A stretch of DNA of 64,000 nt from Roseiarcus sp963732155 (GCA_963732155.1 CAVSYB010000001.1:1-64000), one strand, 5' to 3'; numbered from the stretch's first letter, positions 15,954-25,454 are shown. Notes: generated from the sequence alone by a model not told the origin. Numbers and translations: made by a program.

Positions 15954-18470
15954 TCAGCTCATCGCGCCCTTCACCGCCTCGACCAGTTGCTTGAGCGTGA
16001 AGGGCTTGGGCAGGAACAGGAACTCCTCGCCCTCGGGGAGGTTCTTGGCGAAGGCGTCGTCGGCGTAGCCGGAAACGAAAATGATCTTGGCGGTAAGACC
16101 GCGACGGCGCAGTTCGGTGAGCATGCTCGGCCCGTCCATTTCCGGCATGATGACGTCGGATACGATGAGATCGATGGCGCCGCCCGCCCGCTCGACGACC
16201 TTGAGCGCCTCGGCCCCCGTCTCGGCCTCCATCACGGTGTAGCCGCGCGAGGCGAGGGCGCGCGCGGCGAAGGCGCGCACGGCCTCCTCGTCCTCGACGA
16301 GCAGGATCGCGCCGCGGCCGGTCAGATCGGTGGCGGGCCTGGCGGCCTCCTTCTTCGGCGCTTCGTCGGCGACGCTCGGCAGGTGGCGCGGCAGGAAGAT
16401 GCGGAACGTCGCGCCGCGGCCCGGCTCGCTGTCGCAGAACACGTAGCCGCCGGTCTGCTTGACGATGCCGTAGACCATCGAGAGGCCGAGGCCGGTGCCC
16501 TTGCCGACCTCCTTGGTGGTGAAGAACGGCTCGAAGATCTTGTCGCGCACGTCGGCCGGTATGCCGTGGCCGGTGTCCTCGACCTCGATCAGCACATAGT
16601 CGCCGGCGACAAGCGATTTCTCCTGATAGGCGGCGCAATCGGCGGCGGCGACGTTGCGCGTGCGCAAATAGATGTGGCCGCCTTCGCTCATCGCGTCGCG
16701 CGCGTTGACGATGAGGTTGACGATCACCTGTTCGAATTGATTGAGGTCGGCCTTGACCAGCCACAGATCGCGGCCGTGCTTGATGTCGAGATCGATCGTC
16801 TCGCCGACCAGCCGGCGCAGCAGCATTTCCAGTTCCGACAACACCTCGCTCAACTGGAGGACTTGCGGGCGCAGCGTCTGGCGGCGCGAGAAGGCGAGCA
16901 GTTGACGCACCAGGCCCGCCGCGCGGTTGGCGTTCTGCTTGATCTGCATGATGTCCTGGAACGACGGATCGGTCGGCCGGTGATTGGCCAGCAGCAGGTC
17001 GGAATAGCCGATGATCGCGGTCAGAACGTTGTTGAAATCGTGAGCGATGCCGCCGGCCAGTTGGCCGATCGCCTGCATCTTCTGGCTTTGCGCGAAATTC
17101 TCCTGCAGCGTGCGCTGCTCGGTGGTGTCGAGCGCGAAGACGGTGGCCACCGCCCCTTCGTCGCCGCCGGGATCGGCGGCCGAAACGAAGAAGCGCGCCG
17201 AACGCTCGCCGGCGCCGTGCAGCGCGGCGTCGACCGGGTTGATGTCGCCCTTGCCCTCGCGCGCGGCGGCGATCGCTTCGACGAGGCCGCCGCGGTCGCG
17301 CTCGATGAGGCCGCTGTAGATCGACGGTCCGCCGTCGCCGGCGTCGGTTCGCAGCGCCGCCGGAGCGAGGCGCGCGAACGCCGCGTTCGAACGCAGAATG
17401 GCGCCCCGGGCGTCGACCGAGGCGATCGCCATCGGCGTCGAGTTGAAGAAGCGCGCAAAGCGCACCTCGGCGGCGCGCAGATCCTCGGCCTTCTCCTCGC
17501 CGGGCGCGCGGCTGATCACCAGCGTGCGCGAGGCGCCGGGCGAGCCGTCGTTCGAATAGGCGACGCGATGCAGGATGCGCGCCGGCAAGAAGCGCCCGGT
17601 GCGGCGCTTCAGGTCGATGTCGAACTGTTCGGTCTTGACCTCGCCGGGCCGGCCGGTGACGACGCTGATCAGCGCGACGCCGTCGGCCGCGACGATGTCG
17701 GAAAGCTTGAGCCCGCCCGAACCGAACTGCGCCAGGTCATAGTCGAGCCAGCCGGCGAGCGTGGCGTTGAGATAGGAGATCGAGCCATCCGGCTCGACCG
17801 AAAAGAAACCCGCCGGCGCGTGATCGAGATAGTCGATCGCGTGCTGGAGCTCCTGAAAGACGTTTTCGTGGCGCTCGCGCTCGCGCGTGACGTCGGAGAC
17901 GCTCCACAGCGTCGTGCGGGCGAGGCCCAGCGTCTCGAGCGGACGCACGCGGATGCGGTACCAACCGGCCGAGGCTTCGCCGGCCAGCGGCGGCGACATC
18001 CGCAATTCCTCGGCGCCGCGTTTGCCCTCGCGCGCCGCCCGCGCGAGCCGATAGATCGCCTCCGAAACTTCGGGCGCGCCGGAGAACAGCCGTTCGACCA
18101 CGCGCACGTCCGAGGCGTCGTGCGCCCCCGACAGCGTCAGATAGGCTTCGTTCGCGTAGAGGATGCGCGATTCGGAATCGGTGACGATGAGGCCGTCGGA
18201 ATTGGTGTCGGCGATGGCTTTTGTGGTATCGTTGCGCGCCGCCTGGCCGGCAAATTGCAAAATGCCGAACGTGTAGAGTAGAGTCGAGAAAATCCCGAGC
18301 ACGGCGAGAACCGTGATGATTCCGAACAGCAGCTTGGCGCCTTGCCCGCCGGGCAGAAAATAGAACAGGCCGATGGCGCCGAGCAGGCAGACGATCAACA
18401 GCACGAGCAGGCCGGGATTGGCGCCTCGATCGGTGCGGTCAATGGCGGCGGGCGTGGTCAACGGGCTCAT
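15954..18470 (-). CDS. cckA: Cell-cycle hybrid histidine kinase CckA
   Basis: 838 residues. Two transmembrane segments (about 19-40 and 46-68) are followed by PAS regions (about 85-330 and beyond). The HisKA domain has the phospho-acceptor H477 in AGGIAHDFNN, and the ATPase domain shows N, G1 (VEDTGHGIPADV) and G2 (GTGLGLSMVYG) boxes. The C-terminal receiver has D772 in SDVIMPEMDG and a late Lys in LPKPF. This is the domain order of CckA, which phosphorylates CtrA and CpdR through ChpT to control the alphaproteobacterial cell cycle. It sits on the inner membrane. The divergent neighbour fliO supports the identification. Confidence 0.95.
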   Translation of the reverse strand: MSPLTTPAAIDRTDRGANPGLLVLLIVCLLGAIGLFYFLPGGQGAKLLFGIITVLAVLGIFSTLLYTFGILQFAGQAARNDTTKAIADTNSDGLIVTDSESRILYANEAYLTLSGAHDASDVRVVERLFSGAPEVSEAIYRLARAAREGKRGAEELRMSPPLAGEASAGWYRIRVRPLETLGLARTTLWSVSDVTRERERHENVFQELQHAIDYLDHAPAGFFSVEPDGSISYLNATLAGWLDYDLAQFGSGGLKLSDIVAADGVALISVVTGRPGEVKTEQFDIDLKRRTGRFLPARILHRVAYSNDGSPGASRTLVISRAPGEEKAEDLRAAEVRFARFFNSTPMAIASVDARGAILRSNAAFARLAPAALRTDAGDGGPSIYSGLIERDRGGLVEAIAAAREGKGDINPVDAALHGAGERSARFFVSAADPGGDEGAVATVFALDTTEQRTLQENFAQSQKMQAIGQLAGGIAHDFNNVLTAIIGYSDLLLANHRPTDPSFQDIMQIKQNANRAAGLVRQLLAFSRRQTLRPQVLQLSEVLSELEMLLRRLVGETIDLDIKHGRDLWLVKADLNQFEQVIVNLIVNARDAMSEGGHIYLRTRNVAAADCAAYQEKSLVAGDYVLIEVEDTGHGIPADVRDKIFEPFFTTKEVGKGTGLGLSMVYGIVKQTGGYVFCDSEPGRGATFRIFLPRHLPSVADEAPKKEAARPATDLTGRGAILLVEDEEAVRAFAARALASRGYTVMEAETGAEALKVVERAGGAIDLIVSDVIMPEMDGPSMLTELRRRGLTAKIIFVSGYADDAFAKNLPEGEEFLFLPKPFTLKQLVEAVKGAMS

Positions 18471-18693
18471 CGTCGGGCTTCCTCAAGCCGATTCGTTCCG
18501 CACTTTATGGACGAGGCGACCTTGCTGAACAGGCCAATTCGGCAAAAATGCGGCGGCGCGGACGCCTTTGCAACGCAGTTCCGGCGTTCGCGGACGGGTC
18601 ATCGCCGCGATGAGCGGGATTTTCATCGAATGCGCGAAGAGCCGGCTTCCAACATTGTGGCCTCATTACGACGGCCGGTCATCGGGATAGCTT

Positions 18694-19563
18694 ATGCAGT
18701 GGTTAGCTAATCTTCCTCTGAGCGACAAACCGGTGCTGCAGATCGCGGTGCTGGCGATCATGGCGCTGATCCTGCTCGTCGCGATCATCGTCGCCTATCG
18801 CGCGTTGTTCGGCCATCGCCTGCGCTTCTCCGGCGGCGGCAGGGCGCGCCAGCCGCGCCTCGGCCTGGTCGACGCGTTCTCGCTCGACGGGCAGCGCCAG
18901 CTTGTCCTGGTGCGCCGCGACAATGTCGAGCATCTCGTGATGATCGGCGGCCCCAACGACGTCCTCGTCGAATCGCAGATCGTCCGCGTCCAGCCCCAGA
19001 CGGCGCCGCGCGAGAAGGACGCCGTCGCGACCGCCGCGCCGCCGCCGGCCCCCAAAGCGGCGCCGCCGCCTCCCCAGCCCGCGCCCAAGCCTGTGGTCGT
19101 GGCGGCGCAGGCGCCGGCGCCGGTCAAAGCCGCCGCCGCGCCGGTCCAGCCGTTGCGCGCCGCGCCGCCGCCGACGCCGGTCGCGGTAGCTGCGCCCGCC
19201 GCCCCGCCGAAGGCGTCGCCGCCGCCCGCTCCCGTGCTTGCGGCCGCGCCGGCCGCGTCGAAGACGCCGCCGGCGGGCGAGCCCGCCGAAAAGAGCGCGC
19301 CAAGGCCGCTGGTCACGCCGCTGCGGGCCGGTCAGCCGGCGGCGGCGCGTCCTTCCCCCCTGCCGCCCCCGATCGTCGTCGCCCCCGCGCTGCCGCCCGC
19401 TCCGCCCGCCGCGCCCGCCAAGCCGCGCGCGGCGCCCCCGGCGCCGGCGGCCAAGGCGCCCGCCGCGCCGCAGGCCCCGGCGCCCGAGGGCAAGAGCGAT
19501 CTGTTCGCCGATGTGGATTCGCTGGAGGCGGAAATGGCGCGGCTGCTGGGTCGCGACGCCTGA
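18694..19563 (+). CDS. fliO: Flagellar biosynthetic protein FliO family with a long Ala/Pro-rich tail
   Basis: 289 residues. A single transmembrane helix (about 15-36) is followed by the small FliO domain (about 50-105) with RLGLVDAFSLDGQRQLVLVRRDNVEHLVMIGGPNDVLVE. The remaining 180 residues are almost only Ala, Pro and Lys, with a short acidic helical C-terminus. FliO assists assembly of the FliPQR flagellar export gate. No other flagellar genes lie in this window, which is common for the alphaproteobacterial copy next to cckA. It is transcribed divergently from cckA across a 223-base intergenic region. Confidence 0.8.
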   Translation: MQWLANLPLSDKPVLQIAVLAIMALILLVAIIVAYRALFGHRLRFSGGGRARQPRLGLVDAFSLDGQRQLVLVRRDNVEHLVMIGGPNDVLVESQIVRVQPQTAPREKDAVATAAPPPAPKAAPPPPQPAPKPVVVAAQAPAPVKAAAAPVQPLRAAPPPTPVAVAAPAAPPKASPPPAPVLAAAPAASKTPPAGEPAEKSAPRPLVTPLRAGQPAAARPSPLPPPIVVAPALPPAPPAAPAKPRAAPPAPAAKAPAAPQAPAPEGKSDLFADVDSLEAEMARLLGRDA

Positions 19564-19650
19564 GCGCCCGACCGCCGAATGCCGCGGGCGCCTCGGGCGC
19601 GACGGTCCCGTCGCGCCGCGCGTTTTGAACCTCGGCGCCGCGCCGCGCGC

Positions 19651-20826
19651 TCAACCTTTCGCGAAGGCGGGAAAGTAAAGCTCCAGCGCGCGCGCATAGA
19701 TGCGCGCCAGCGTCTCGATGTCGTCGACGGGGACGCGCTCGTCGACGCCATGCATGGTCCGCCCGACCAGGCCGAGTTCGACGACCGGGCAGGCGGCCTT
19801 GATGAAGCGCGCGTCCGAGGTCCCGCCGCCGGTCGAAAGAACCGGGCGGCGCCCGGCGACGTCGCTGACCGCCTCGCTCAACAGCGCGGTGAACGGGCCG
19901 TCCGGCGTCAGAAAAGCGACCGCGTTGGTCGGATCGAATTTGACCTCGCAAGGCGCGCCGTCGGCGGCGCCGGCGAGGCGCCGTTCGATTTCGGCGGCGA
20001 GCGTCCGCGGCGACCACAAATCGTTGAACCGCACGTTGAACACCAGCCGCAGGGCGGCCGGAATGACATTGGCCGCCTCGTTGCCGACGTCGACGCTGAC
20101 GACTTCGAGATTGGATGGCTCGAACGAAGGGGTTCCCGAATCGAGCGGCGGCGCCTGCAGCGCGGTCAGCACCGGCGCCAGGGCGCGGATCGGGTTGAGC
20201 GCGAGATGGGGATAGGCGACATGGCCCTGCCGGCCGGTCAGCGTCAGGCGGCCGGTCAGCGAGCCGCGTCGTCCGTTCTTCATGGTGTCGCCGACTTTTT
20301 CGCGGCTGGTCGGCTCGCCCAGGATGCAATGATCGAAGGCCTCGCCCCTGGCGCGCGCCCATTCCAGCAGCTTCACGGTGCCGTTGACCGCCGGCCCCTC
20401 TTCGTCGCCGGTGACGAGGAAGCTGATCGAGCCGGCGATCGGACCGTGCGCGACGGCGCGGAGCGCGGCGGCGACGGCCGCGGCGAGGCCGCCCTTCATG
20501 TCGCAGGCGCCGCGGCCCCAGATCATCCCCTCGGCGATCGTCGCGCGGAACGGGTCGAACCGCCATCGGGCGGGATCGCCGGGCGGCACGACGTCGGTAT
20601 GGCCGGCGAAAACGAGATGCGGCGGCCGCGTCCCGATGCGCGCGTAGAGATTGTCGACGCCCGGCGCGCCGGGCTCGGCGAACGAGACGATCTCGGCGGA
20701 AAAGCCCGCCTTGGCGAGGAGGTCGCGCAGATAGGGCAGGGCGCCGTCGTCGGCCGGGGTCACCGAGCGGCAGGCGATCAGCCTGGCGGCGATCTCGACG
20801 GCGCCGGGCGGCGAAAAATCGCTCAT
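19651..20826 (-). CDS. dapE: Succinyl-diaminopimelate desuccinylase
   Basis: 391 residues from the ATG at 20826. The M20 metallopeptidase features are present: H76-x-D78 in FAGHTDVVPPG, the bridging Asp in GRGACDMKGG, the catalytic Glu in VTGDEEGPA and the DapE-type GGTSDARF and GLVGRTMHGVDERV blocks. The enzyme hydrolyses N-succinyl-LL-diaminopimelate in lysine and peptidoglycan precursor synthesis. The start is 18 bases downstream of the stop of the S24-type regulator gene, so the two may share a transcript. It is full length. Confidence 0.95.
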   Translation of the reverse strand: MSDFSPPGAVEIAARLIACRSVTPADDGALPYLRDLLAKAGFSAEIVSFAEPGAPGVDNLYARIGTRPPHLVFAGHTDVVPPGDPARWRFDPFRATIAEGMIWGRGACDMKGGLAAAVAAALRAVAHGPIAGSISFLVTGDEEGPAVNGTVKLLEWARARGEAFDHCILGEPTSREKVGDTMKNGRRGSLTGRLTLTGRQGHVAYPHLALNPIRALAPVLTALQAPPLDSGTPSFEPSNLEVVSVDVGNEAANVIPAALRLVFNVRFNDLWSPRTLAAEIERRLAGAADGAPCEVKFDPTNAVAFLTPDGPFTALLSEAVSDVAGRRPVLSTGGGTSDARFIKAACPVVELGLVGRTMHGVDERVPVDDIETLARIYARALELYFPAFAKG

Positions 20827-20843
20827 CGCTCGAAGTTCACCCG

Positions 20844-21431
20844 CTATCGCGGCCGCATTTCGCGCACGCGCGCCGCCCAGTCGAGCGCCACGTCGTAGAT
20901 CGGCGGCTCGATATTGGAGAGCAGGTTCCACAGGCCGGCGATCTGGCTGCGCTTCAGCGACTTGATCAGGATTCGGCCGTCCGACAGCCCGCAAACGCAC
21001 ATGCGTCCGACGAGATCGTCGGTCGGGGGATCGCGCACATCGTCGTAGAACACCAGCCAGTTGTCGAACAGCGCGCCCAGCGAATGGCCGCGAATCTGCA
21101 CCGCGACGGTCCTGGCGCTCGCCGCGTCGGGCGCCGGCACCTCGTCGAACGGGCCCTGTCCGTCGGCGTAGAAATGGGCCACCGCGCCGGCGCCGACATA
21201 GCCGACCAGCGGCACCCGGCCGTCGCGCGGCGGCGCGCGCCCGCCGCCGACCAGGCGCGGCGGCTCGACGCCGAGATAGTCGGCGACCACGGCGATTTCC
21301 TCGGCGCGCAGCCGCCGCGAGCCGTTGAGCAGGTCGGTCACCGCGGACGGCGAGCGCCCGAGCGCCTTGGCCAGACCGCTGCGGGTCTTGCCGGTTTCGA
21401 TGAGGCCTTTGCGAATCCAATCGACTGTCAT
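20844..21431 (-). CDS. XRE-type repressor with S24 (LexA-like) peptidase domain
   Basis: 195 residues from the ATG at 21431. An N-terminal helix-turn-helix (about 17-40, KTRSGLAKALGRSPSAVTDLL) is joined to an S24 domain. A LexA-like Ala-Gly cleavage site is visible at 81-82 in GYVGAGAV, the nucleophile is S117 in IRGHSLGA and the general base is K157 in ILIKSL. So it has every residue needed for RecA-stimulated self-cleavage, as in phage repressors. It is divergent from a two-gene operon across an AT-rich region with palindromes that could be its operators. A chromosomal stress regulator and a prophage relic repressor are both possible. Confidence 0.85.
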   Translation of the reverse strand: MTVDWIRKGLIETGKTRSGLAKALGRSPSAVTDLLNGSRRLRAEEIAVVADYLGVEPPRLVGGGRAPPRDGRVPLVGYVGAGAVAHFYADGQGPFDEVPAPDAASARTVAVQIRGHSLGALFDNWLVFYDDVRDPPTDDLVGRMCVCGLSDGRILIKSLKRSQIAGLWNLLSNIEPPIYDVALDWAARVREMRPR

Positions 21432-21471
21432 GCCGTCATTATTCTGCTTTTCCGAATAAACGCAATCATGA

Positions 21472-21510
21472 ATTTCAGAAATATTGCTTGACAGAATCTT
21501 CGAAATTATA
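21472..21510. promoter_or_regulatory. AT-rich divergent control region with two palindromes
   Basis: ATTTCAGAAAT at 21472-21482 is a perfect palindrome around one base. AATCTTCGAAATT at 21495-21507 is palindromic with one mismatch. Between them a TTGACA (21488-21493) could be the -35 element of the rightward genes, with an AT-rich TTATAG stretch downstream at less than ideal spacing. The region is far less GC-rich than its surroundings. Location and symmetry fit operators of the adjacent S24-type repressor; this is inferred. Confidence 0.5.
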
Positions 21511-21576
21511 GAACATACAGCGAACCAAGCGGCGCGCCGCGCCGACCGCCTTCTCGAACCCGCCAGGAGCCAAGCG

Positions 21577-21801
21577 ATGGGCAAGCCCCGCGCGCGCCGA
21601 CGCGCGCCCCGAATCCGGACCGAGCGCGGCGAAGCCAGGAGCGCCTGCGCGGCGCATTTGCGCGACCTCAAGCGCGCGCACGGCGCGCCGCCGCCCGACG
21701 TCGCGGTGCCGCAAACTTCGGTTCCGGCGCGCCCCGCGCCCGAACCGGCGAGCTCGTCCTGCGCGTCGCCGGCCCAGCTTTGCGCGGAGCTCGTGCGATG
21801 A
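21577..21801 (+). CDS. Small basic hypothetical protein
   Basis: 74 residues from the ATG at 21577, which has AGGAG seven bases upstream. The first 40 residues are Arg-rich and the rest is Pro/Ala/Ser-rich. No domain, signal or membrane segment is recognised. The stop overlaps the start of the next gene (ATGA), so the pair is translationally coupled and presumably controlled by the divergent S24-type repressor. Confidence 0.55.
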   Translation: MGKPRARRRAPRIRTERGEARSACAAHLRDLKRAHGAPPPDVAVPQTSVPARPAPEPASSSCASPAQLCAELVR

Positions 21802-22370
21802 AACGGCCAAGGACCGCGCTGCGGCGCAAAACCCCGCTCGCCGAGCCGGACGATCGGCTCGACGCGACGCCGGAACGCCTGGCGCGCGCCGCCGAGCGCG
21901 GCCAGTCGACCGAGCGCGGCGCCGATCGCCTGCGCCGCATCGGCGATCCCTTCGACGTGATGCGCGTCCACCGCGCGCTGGCCCCGCACGACTCGCGGCT
22001 CAACGATCTGCGCTGGCTGATCGGCGAATCCTTGCGCCGCCTGCACCAGCGCGCCAACCTCGATTCCCTGCGCGCCGTGCCGCCCGAGCGGATCGGAAGC
22101 AATGCGTTCGGCCCCCGCGCCGGCCTGCCGGCGAGCGAGGCGGCGCTGCATGCGCGCGACAAGCTCCACCAGGCCGAACGCCTCGCCGGCCGCGCCGCCT
22201 GGCCGATTCTGCGGCGCATCGTCATCGAAGGGGGCGGCGTGCGCGACTGCCGCGCCTTCATCGCCGAGGTGACGACGACCTGGCGCGCCGACGCGATCGT
22301 CACCGACCGCCTGCGCGTCGCGCTCGACGCGCTCGGCGACCTGCTCGGCGTCACCGCGAGGCGGCGATGA
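21798..22370 (+). CDS. Hypothetical helical protein, second gene of the S24-repressor-linked operon
   Basis: 190 residues. The start overlaps the previous stop by four bases. The protein is basic at both ends and mainly helical in the middle. A segment near 115-150 (ASEAALHARDKLHQAERLAGRAAWPILRR) is followed by a compact C-terminal block with GGGVRDCRAFIAEV. The second half loosely recalls the DUF6456 proteins of Hyphomicrobiales, in which a helical core follows a variable N-terminus, but I cannot confirm this by eye. Nothing indicates membrane location. Confidence 0.6.
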   Translation: MKRPRTALRRKTPLAEPDDRLDATPERLARAAERGQSTERGADRLRRIGDPFDVMRVHRALAPHDSRLNDLRWLIGESLRRLHQRANLDSLRAVPPERIGSNAFGPRAGLPASEAALHARDKLHQAERLAGRAAWPILRRIVIEGGGVRDCRAFIAEVTTTWRADAIVTDRLRVALDALGDLLGVTARRR

Positions 22371-22589
22371 TGGGCGGCCGTTGGCCAATTCGGACTGCCG
22401 CCGTCGTTCCCCGCCATGGGGCGCCCCGACCGGCGGCCGCCTCGGCTTCACCGCGCATCAACCTTCGCGCCGCGCCAATTCGGGAATTTCGCCGCACGAA
22501 ATAATGTCTCGCCCCTTACGAGAATCCGGTTGCTTCTCCGCTCGAAGCCAAGCGAACTAAGAGCCTCGCCCGGCCCCGGCGCCGCGGCC

Positions 22590-22622
22590 TCCCGTAAGCA
22601 AGGACGCGCCAGGCGGGACTCG
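22590..22622 (+). repeat. Dispersed repeat copy 1 (CCCGTAAGCAAGG ... CAGGCGG)
   Basis: This block begins TCCCGTAAGCAAGG and continues through CGCG to CAGGCGG. A close relative lies at 28273-28302 and a weaker one at 52100-52129. Each stands upstream of a plus-strand open frame. It could be a shared regulatory sequence or a dispersed repeat. Confidence 0.45.
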
Positions 22623-22660
22623 GGGCCGGGCGACGCCTTGCGACGCGCGGGGACCAGCGC

Positions 22661-24115
22661 ATGCCGAACGCCCATGACCTCGTCCTTTATCCCGACTTGC
22701 CCTTTCCCCAGACCCATCCGGTGGCGCTCGGCGCTTTCGCGGCGCTGTTCGGCAAACCCCACGTCCCCTTCGCCGCCTCGCGCGTGCTGGAGCTCGGCTG
22801 CGGCGGCGGCGTCAATCTGTTGAGCATGGCGCTCGGCGCGCCGGCCGCCGAATTCGTCGGCGTCGATCTCGCCGAGCGGCCGATCGCGCTCGCCCGCGCC
22901 GCCGCGCAGGCCTGCGGACTGCGCAACGCGCGCTTTCACGTTCAGGACATCCGCGACATGGGCGCCGCGCTCGGCCGTTTCGACTACATCATCGCCCATG
23001 GCGTCTACGCCTGGGTTCCGGCCGACGTCAGGCAGGCGCTGATGCGAGCCGCCGGCGCGCTTCTGAGCCCCGACGGCCTCGCCCTGATCAGCTACAACGC
23101 CTATCCCGGCTGCCGCCTTCGCGAGGTCGTGCGCGATCTCATGCTCGTCGCCACAAGCGGAATCGCCGATCCCGTCGAGCAGATGAAGGTCGCGCGTTCG
23201 GCGCTCGCCGAACAGATCGAGACCTGGTCGGCGGCGGACTCGCCCGGGCGTCCGATGATTTACACGGCGCGCCGCATATTGGATCAGCCGCCGGAAGTGC
23301 TGTTCCACGACGAGCTCACCGAGTTCTACGAGCCGCAGCTTCTCAGCGACGTCGTCGCGGCGGCCGGCGCCGTCGGCCTCGACTATTTGTGCGACGCGCA
23401 CCCGCAGTTCTGCGCCGAGGCCTTCTTTCCCTCCGAGAAATACGCGGCGGCGCGCGCCGCCGCCGCCGGCGATTGGGGCCGCTTCGAGCAGTTGATGGAT
23501 TTCAGCGACATGTGCGGGTTTCGCAGCTCGATCTTCTGTCGCGGCGGCGGCGTCGACCGACGGCGGGAGGCGGCGCGCCTGCGCGGGCTGTGGGCGAGCG
23601 GCGACCTGCGCGCCGCCGAGCCGGATCCGCAGGAGCCCGACAGCTTCGCCTTTCGCTGCGAGGGAGGCGCCAGGATCACCACGAACAATCCGAAGGCCGC
23701 CGAACTGCTCGCCAGTCTCGCCGCGGCCTTTCCCGCCAGCGTCGCGCTCGACGCCGCCGCGGAGGAGCCGGGCCTCGTCCAATATGTGCTGACCCTGTTC
23801 GTCTCGAACGTGATCCGCATCACGGCCGCCCCGCTTTCGTTCACATTGAGCCCCGCCGATCGCCCCCTCGCCAGTCCGCTCGCCCGCTTCCAGGCGGCGC
23901 GCGGAGAAACCACCGTCGCCTCGCTGCGTCATTGCTCGGTCGACCTCGAAGACGATTCCGCGCTTCGCTTCGTCACCCGTCTCGATGGAACGCGGACGCG
24001 CGAGGACCTCGCCGGCGAGATCGTCGCGCAAACCGGCGTCGCGGCGGAAGCCGCGATGGCGCAAGTGTCGGCGGCGCTGGCGAGACTGACAAGGCTCGGC
24101 CTGATGGTTGCTTAG
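22661..24115 (+). CDS. SAM-dependent methyltransferase with a methyltransferase regulatory domain
   Basis: 484 residues. The N-terminal class I methyltransferase domain has the SAM motif VLELGCGGG at 42-50 and a second acidic motif in FVGVDLAERPIALAR. After FDYIIAHGVYAWVP, a MethyTransf_Reg-type (PF10119-like) middle region with a conserved YNAYPGCRLREVVRDLM segment follows. A C-terminal winged-helix-like part ends LARLTRLGLMV. Proteins of this build occur in many proteobacteria; some are proposed protein-lysine methyltransferases. The substrate is unknown. There is no signal peptide. It stands alone between the S24-linked operon and a convergent MFS gene. Confidence 0.8.
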   Translation: MPNAHDLVLYPDLPFPQTHPVALGAFAALFGKPHVPFAASRVLELGCGGGVNLLSMALGAPAAEFVGVDLAERPIALARAAAQACGLRNARFHVQDIRDMGAALGRFDYIIAHGVYAWVPADVRQALMRAAGALLSPDGLALISYNAYPGCRLREVVRDLMLVATSGIADPVEQMKVARSALAEQIETWSAADSPGRPMIYTARRILDQPPEVLFHDELTEFYEPQLLSDVVAAAGAVGLDYLCDAHPQFCAEAFFPSEKYAAARAAAAGDWGRFEQLMDFSDMCGFRSSIFCRGGGVDRRREAARLRGLWASGDLRAAEPDPQEPDSFAFRCEGGARITTNNPKAAELLASLAAAFPASVALDAAAEEPGLVQYVLTLFVSNVIRITAAPLSFTLSPADRPLASPLARFQAARGETTVASLRHCSVDLEDDSALRFVTRLDGTRTREDLAGEIVAQTGVAAEAAMAQVSAALARLTRLGLMVA

Positions 24116-24170
24116 CGCGCGATGAGTTCGGCTCGAAGCGCTCGAGGCGAAAAAATCGCCTCCACGCTTC

Positions 24171-25454
24171 CTACCGGACGCCCCTGATGAACAGCGTCAC
24201 CGCGCCGGCGACCAGCGTCAGCGCCGCGGCGAACAGAAACAATTCATTGTAGCCGAGCAGCTTGATCAGCGCGCCGCCGGTCAAGGGGGCGATGAATTGC
24301 GCGGCGGCGCCGGCCATCACGAGCAGCGCCAGATCGCGCCCGGCGGAGCGCCGGTTGGGCAGCACGCGCGACATGAGGTCGAGATCGATCGTCGAATAGG
24401 CCCCCATGGCGAGGCCGCCGAGCACCGCGAAAATCACCATGCCGGACCAGGTCGGGCTGAACACCGGAACGACCATCGCGACCGCCATGACCGCCGCGTA
24501 GATCTGCGCGAACAGTTTGCGCCGCTCGGTTCGATGGGCGAACCACAGGCCGATGAAGATCGCGGCGACCGTCGCGCAGGTCCGCGCCGAATTCAGCGCG
24601 CCCGCGGCGACCCGCGCGTTGTGGCCCGGCATGTTTTCGACGCCGATGTGATCCTGAAGGATGTAGAGCAGATAGTTGTTGATCGAAAACTGCGCGATGA
24701 ACATCAACACCCGGAATGCGTAAGCCAGAGAGAAATCGCGCGCGGCGAAACTCTGGAGAACGCGCAGCGACAGGCGCAACCGGCCGCCGGCGGGTTCGAC
24801 GACTTCGCCGGCGCGCCGGTCGGCGGGGGCGTGCGCCGGGCGCTCGGGCGAGAAGACGACGAAAGCGGCCGTCGTCGCCGCCAGCATCGCGGCGAGCAAG
24901 GCATAGCCCCATTCGCCCGGCGCGAACGCGGCGAGATTGACGCCGGCGACGGCGGCGAGCGGCCCGGCGAACGCGAGAATCGACGAGGCGAGGCTGCGCC
25001 GTTTCTCCGGGACGCGGTCGGGCACCACCGCGAGCAGCGCGCCCTGGAAGAAATTCAGCGTGAACCATAAGGCGCCATAGAGCGCGGCGACGCCCACCAG
25101 GCTGCGCTGCGCGCCGAGGGCGGTCGACAGAAGGGCCGAGAGGAGCGCCATGCAGGCGAGCCACGGCGCCCGTCGACCCCAGGGGCTGCGCGTCGCATCG
25201 GACGCCGCGCCGCCGGTCGTCAGCCCGAGAACGCCGGTGACCGAGCAGACCATCGTGAGCGCGGCGAGATCGGCGATTTTCCCCTGAAGGTCGATCGCCT
25301 CCACCTGGACCGGAACGAGGATTTGCTGAACGCCCTGGAAATTGGCGTAGAGCGCCAGCGCCGCCGGCAGCAGCAGAGAGAGCAGCCGCGCGACGTCCGG
25401 CGGCTCCGCCGGGGCGCTTCGCTCCGGCGACCGGGCGGCGGTTGGTGCGCTCAC
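24171..25454 (-). CDS. MFS transporter
   Basis: 427 residues if translation begins at the GTG at 25454, which has GAGG nine bases upstream; longer in-frame starts lack a site. About twelve hydrophobic segments are visible. The loop between the second and third (ASDATRSPWGRRAPWL) is the sugar/disaccharide-type MFS signature, as in the SLC45/sucrose and GPH-like carriers. A central hydrophilic loop (ERPAHAPADRRAGEVVEP) splits the two halves. It is an inner-membrane carrier of unknown substrate. The gene is convergent with the methyltransferase gene. Confidence 0.8.
   Translation of the reverse strand: MSAPTAARSPERSAPAEPPDVARLLSLLLPAALALYANFQGVQQILVPVQVEAIDLQGKIADLAALTMVCSVTGVLGLTTGGAASDATRSPWGRRAPWLACMALLSALLSTALGAQRSLVGVAALYGALWFTLNFFQGALLAVVPDRVPEKRRSLASSILAFAGPLAAVAGVNLAAFAPGEWGYALLAAMLAATTAAFVVFSPERPAHAPADRRAGEVVEPAGGRLRLSLRVLQSFAARDFSLAYAFRVLMFIAQFSINNYLLYILQDHIGVENMPGHNARVAAGALNSARTCATVAAIFIGLWFAHRTERRKLFAQIYAAVMAVAMVVPVFSPTWSGMVIFAVLGGLAMGAYSTIDLDLMSRVLPNRRSAGRDLALLVMAGAAAQFIAPLTGGALIKLLGYNELFLFAAALTLVAGAVTLFIRGVR

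Noticed and set aside
15987..18281. A 764-residue open frame antisense to cckA
   Set aside because: It has no start signal, its composition is that of a mirrored GC-rich gene, and the opposite strand carries a complete CckA with all catalytic motifs.
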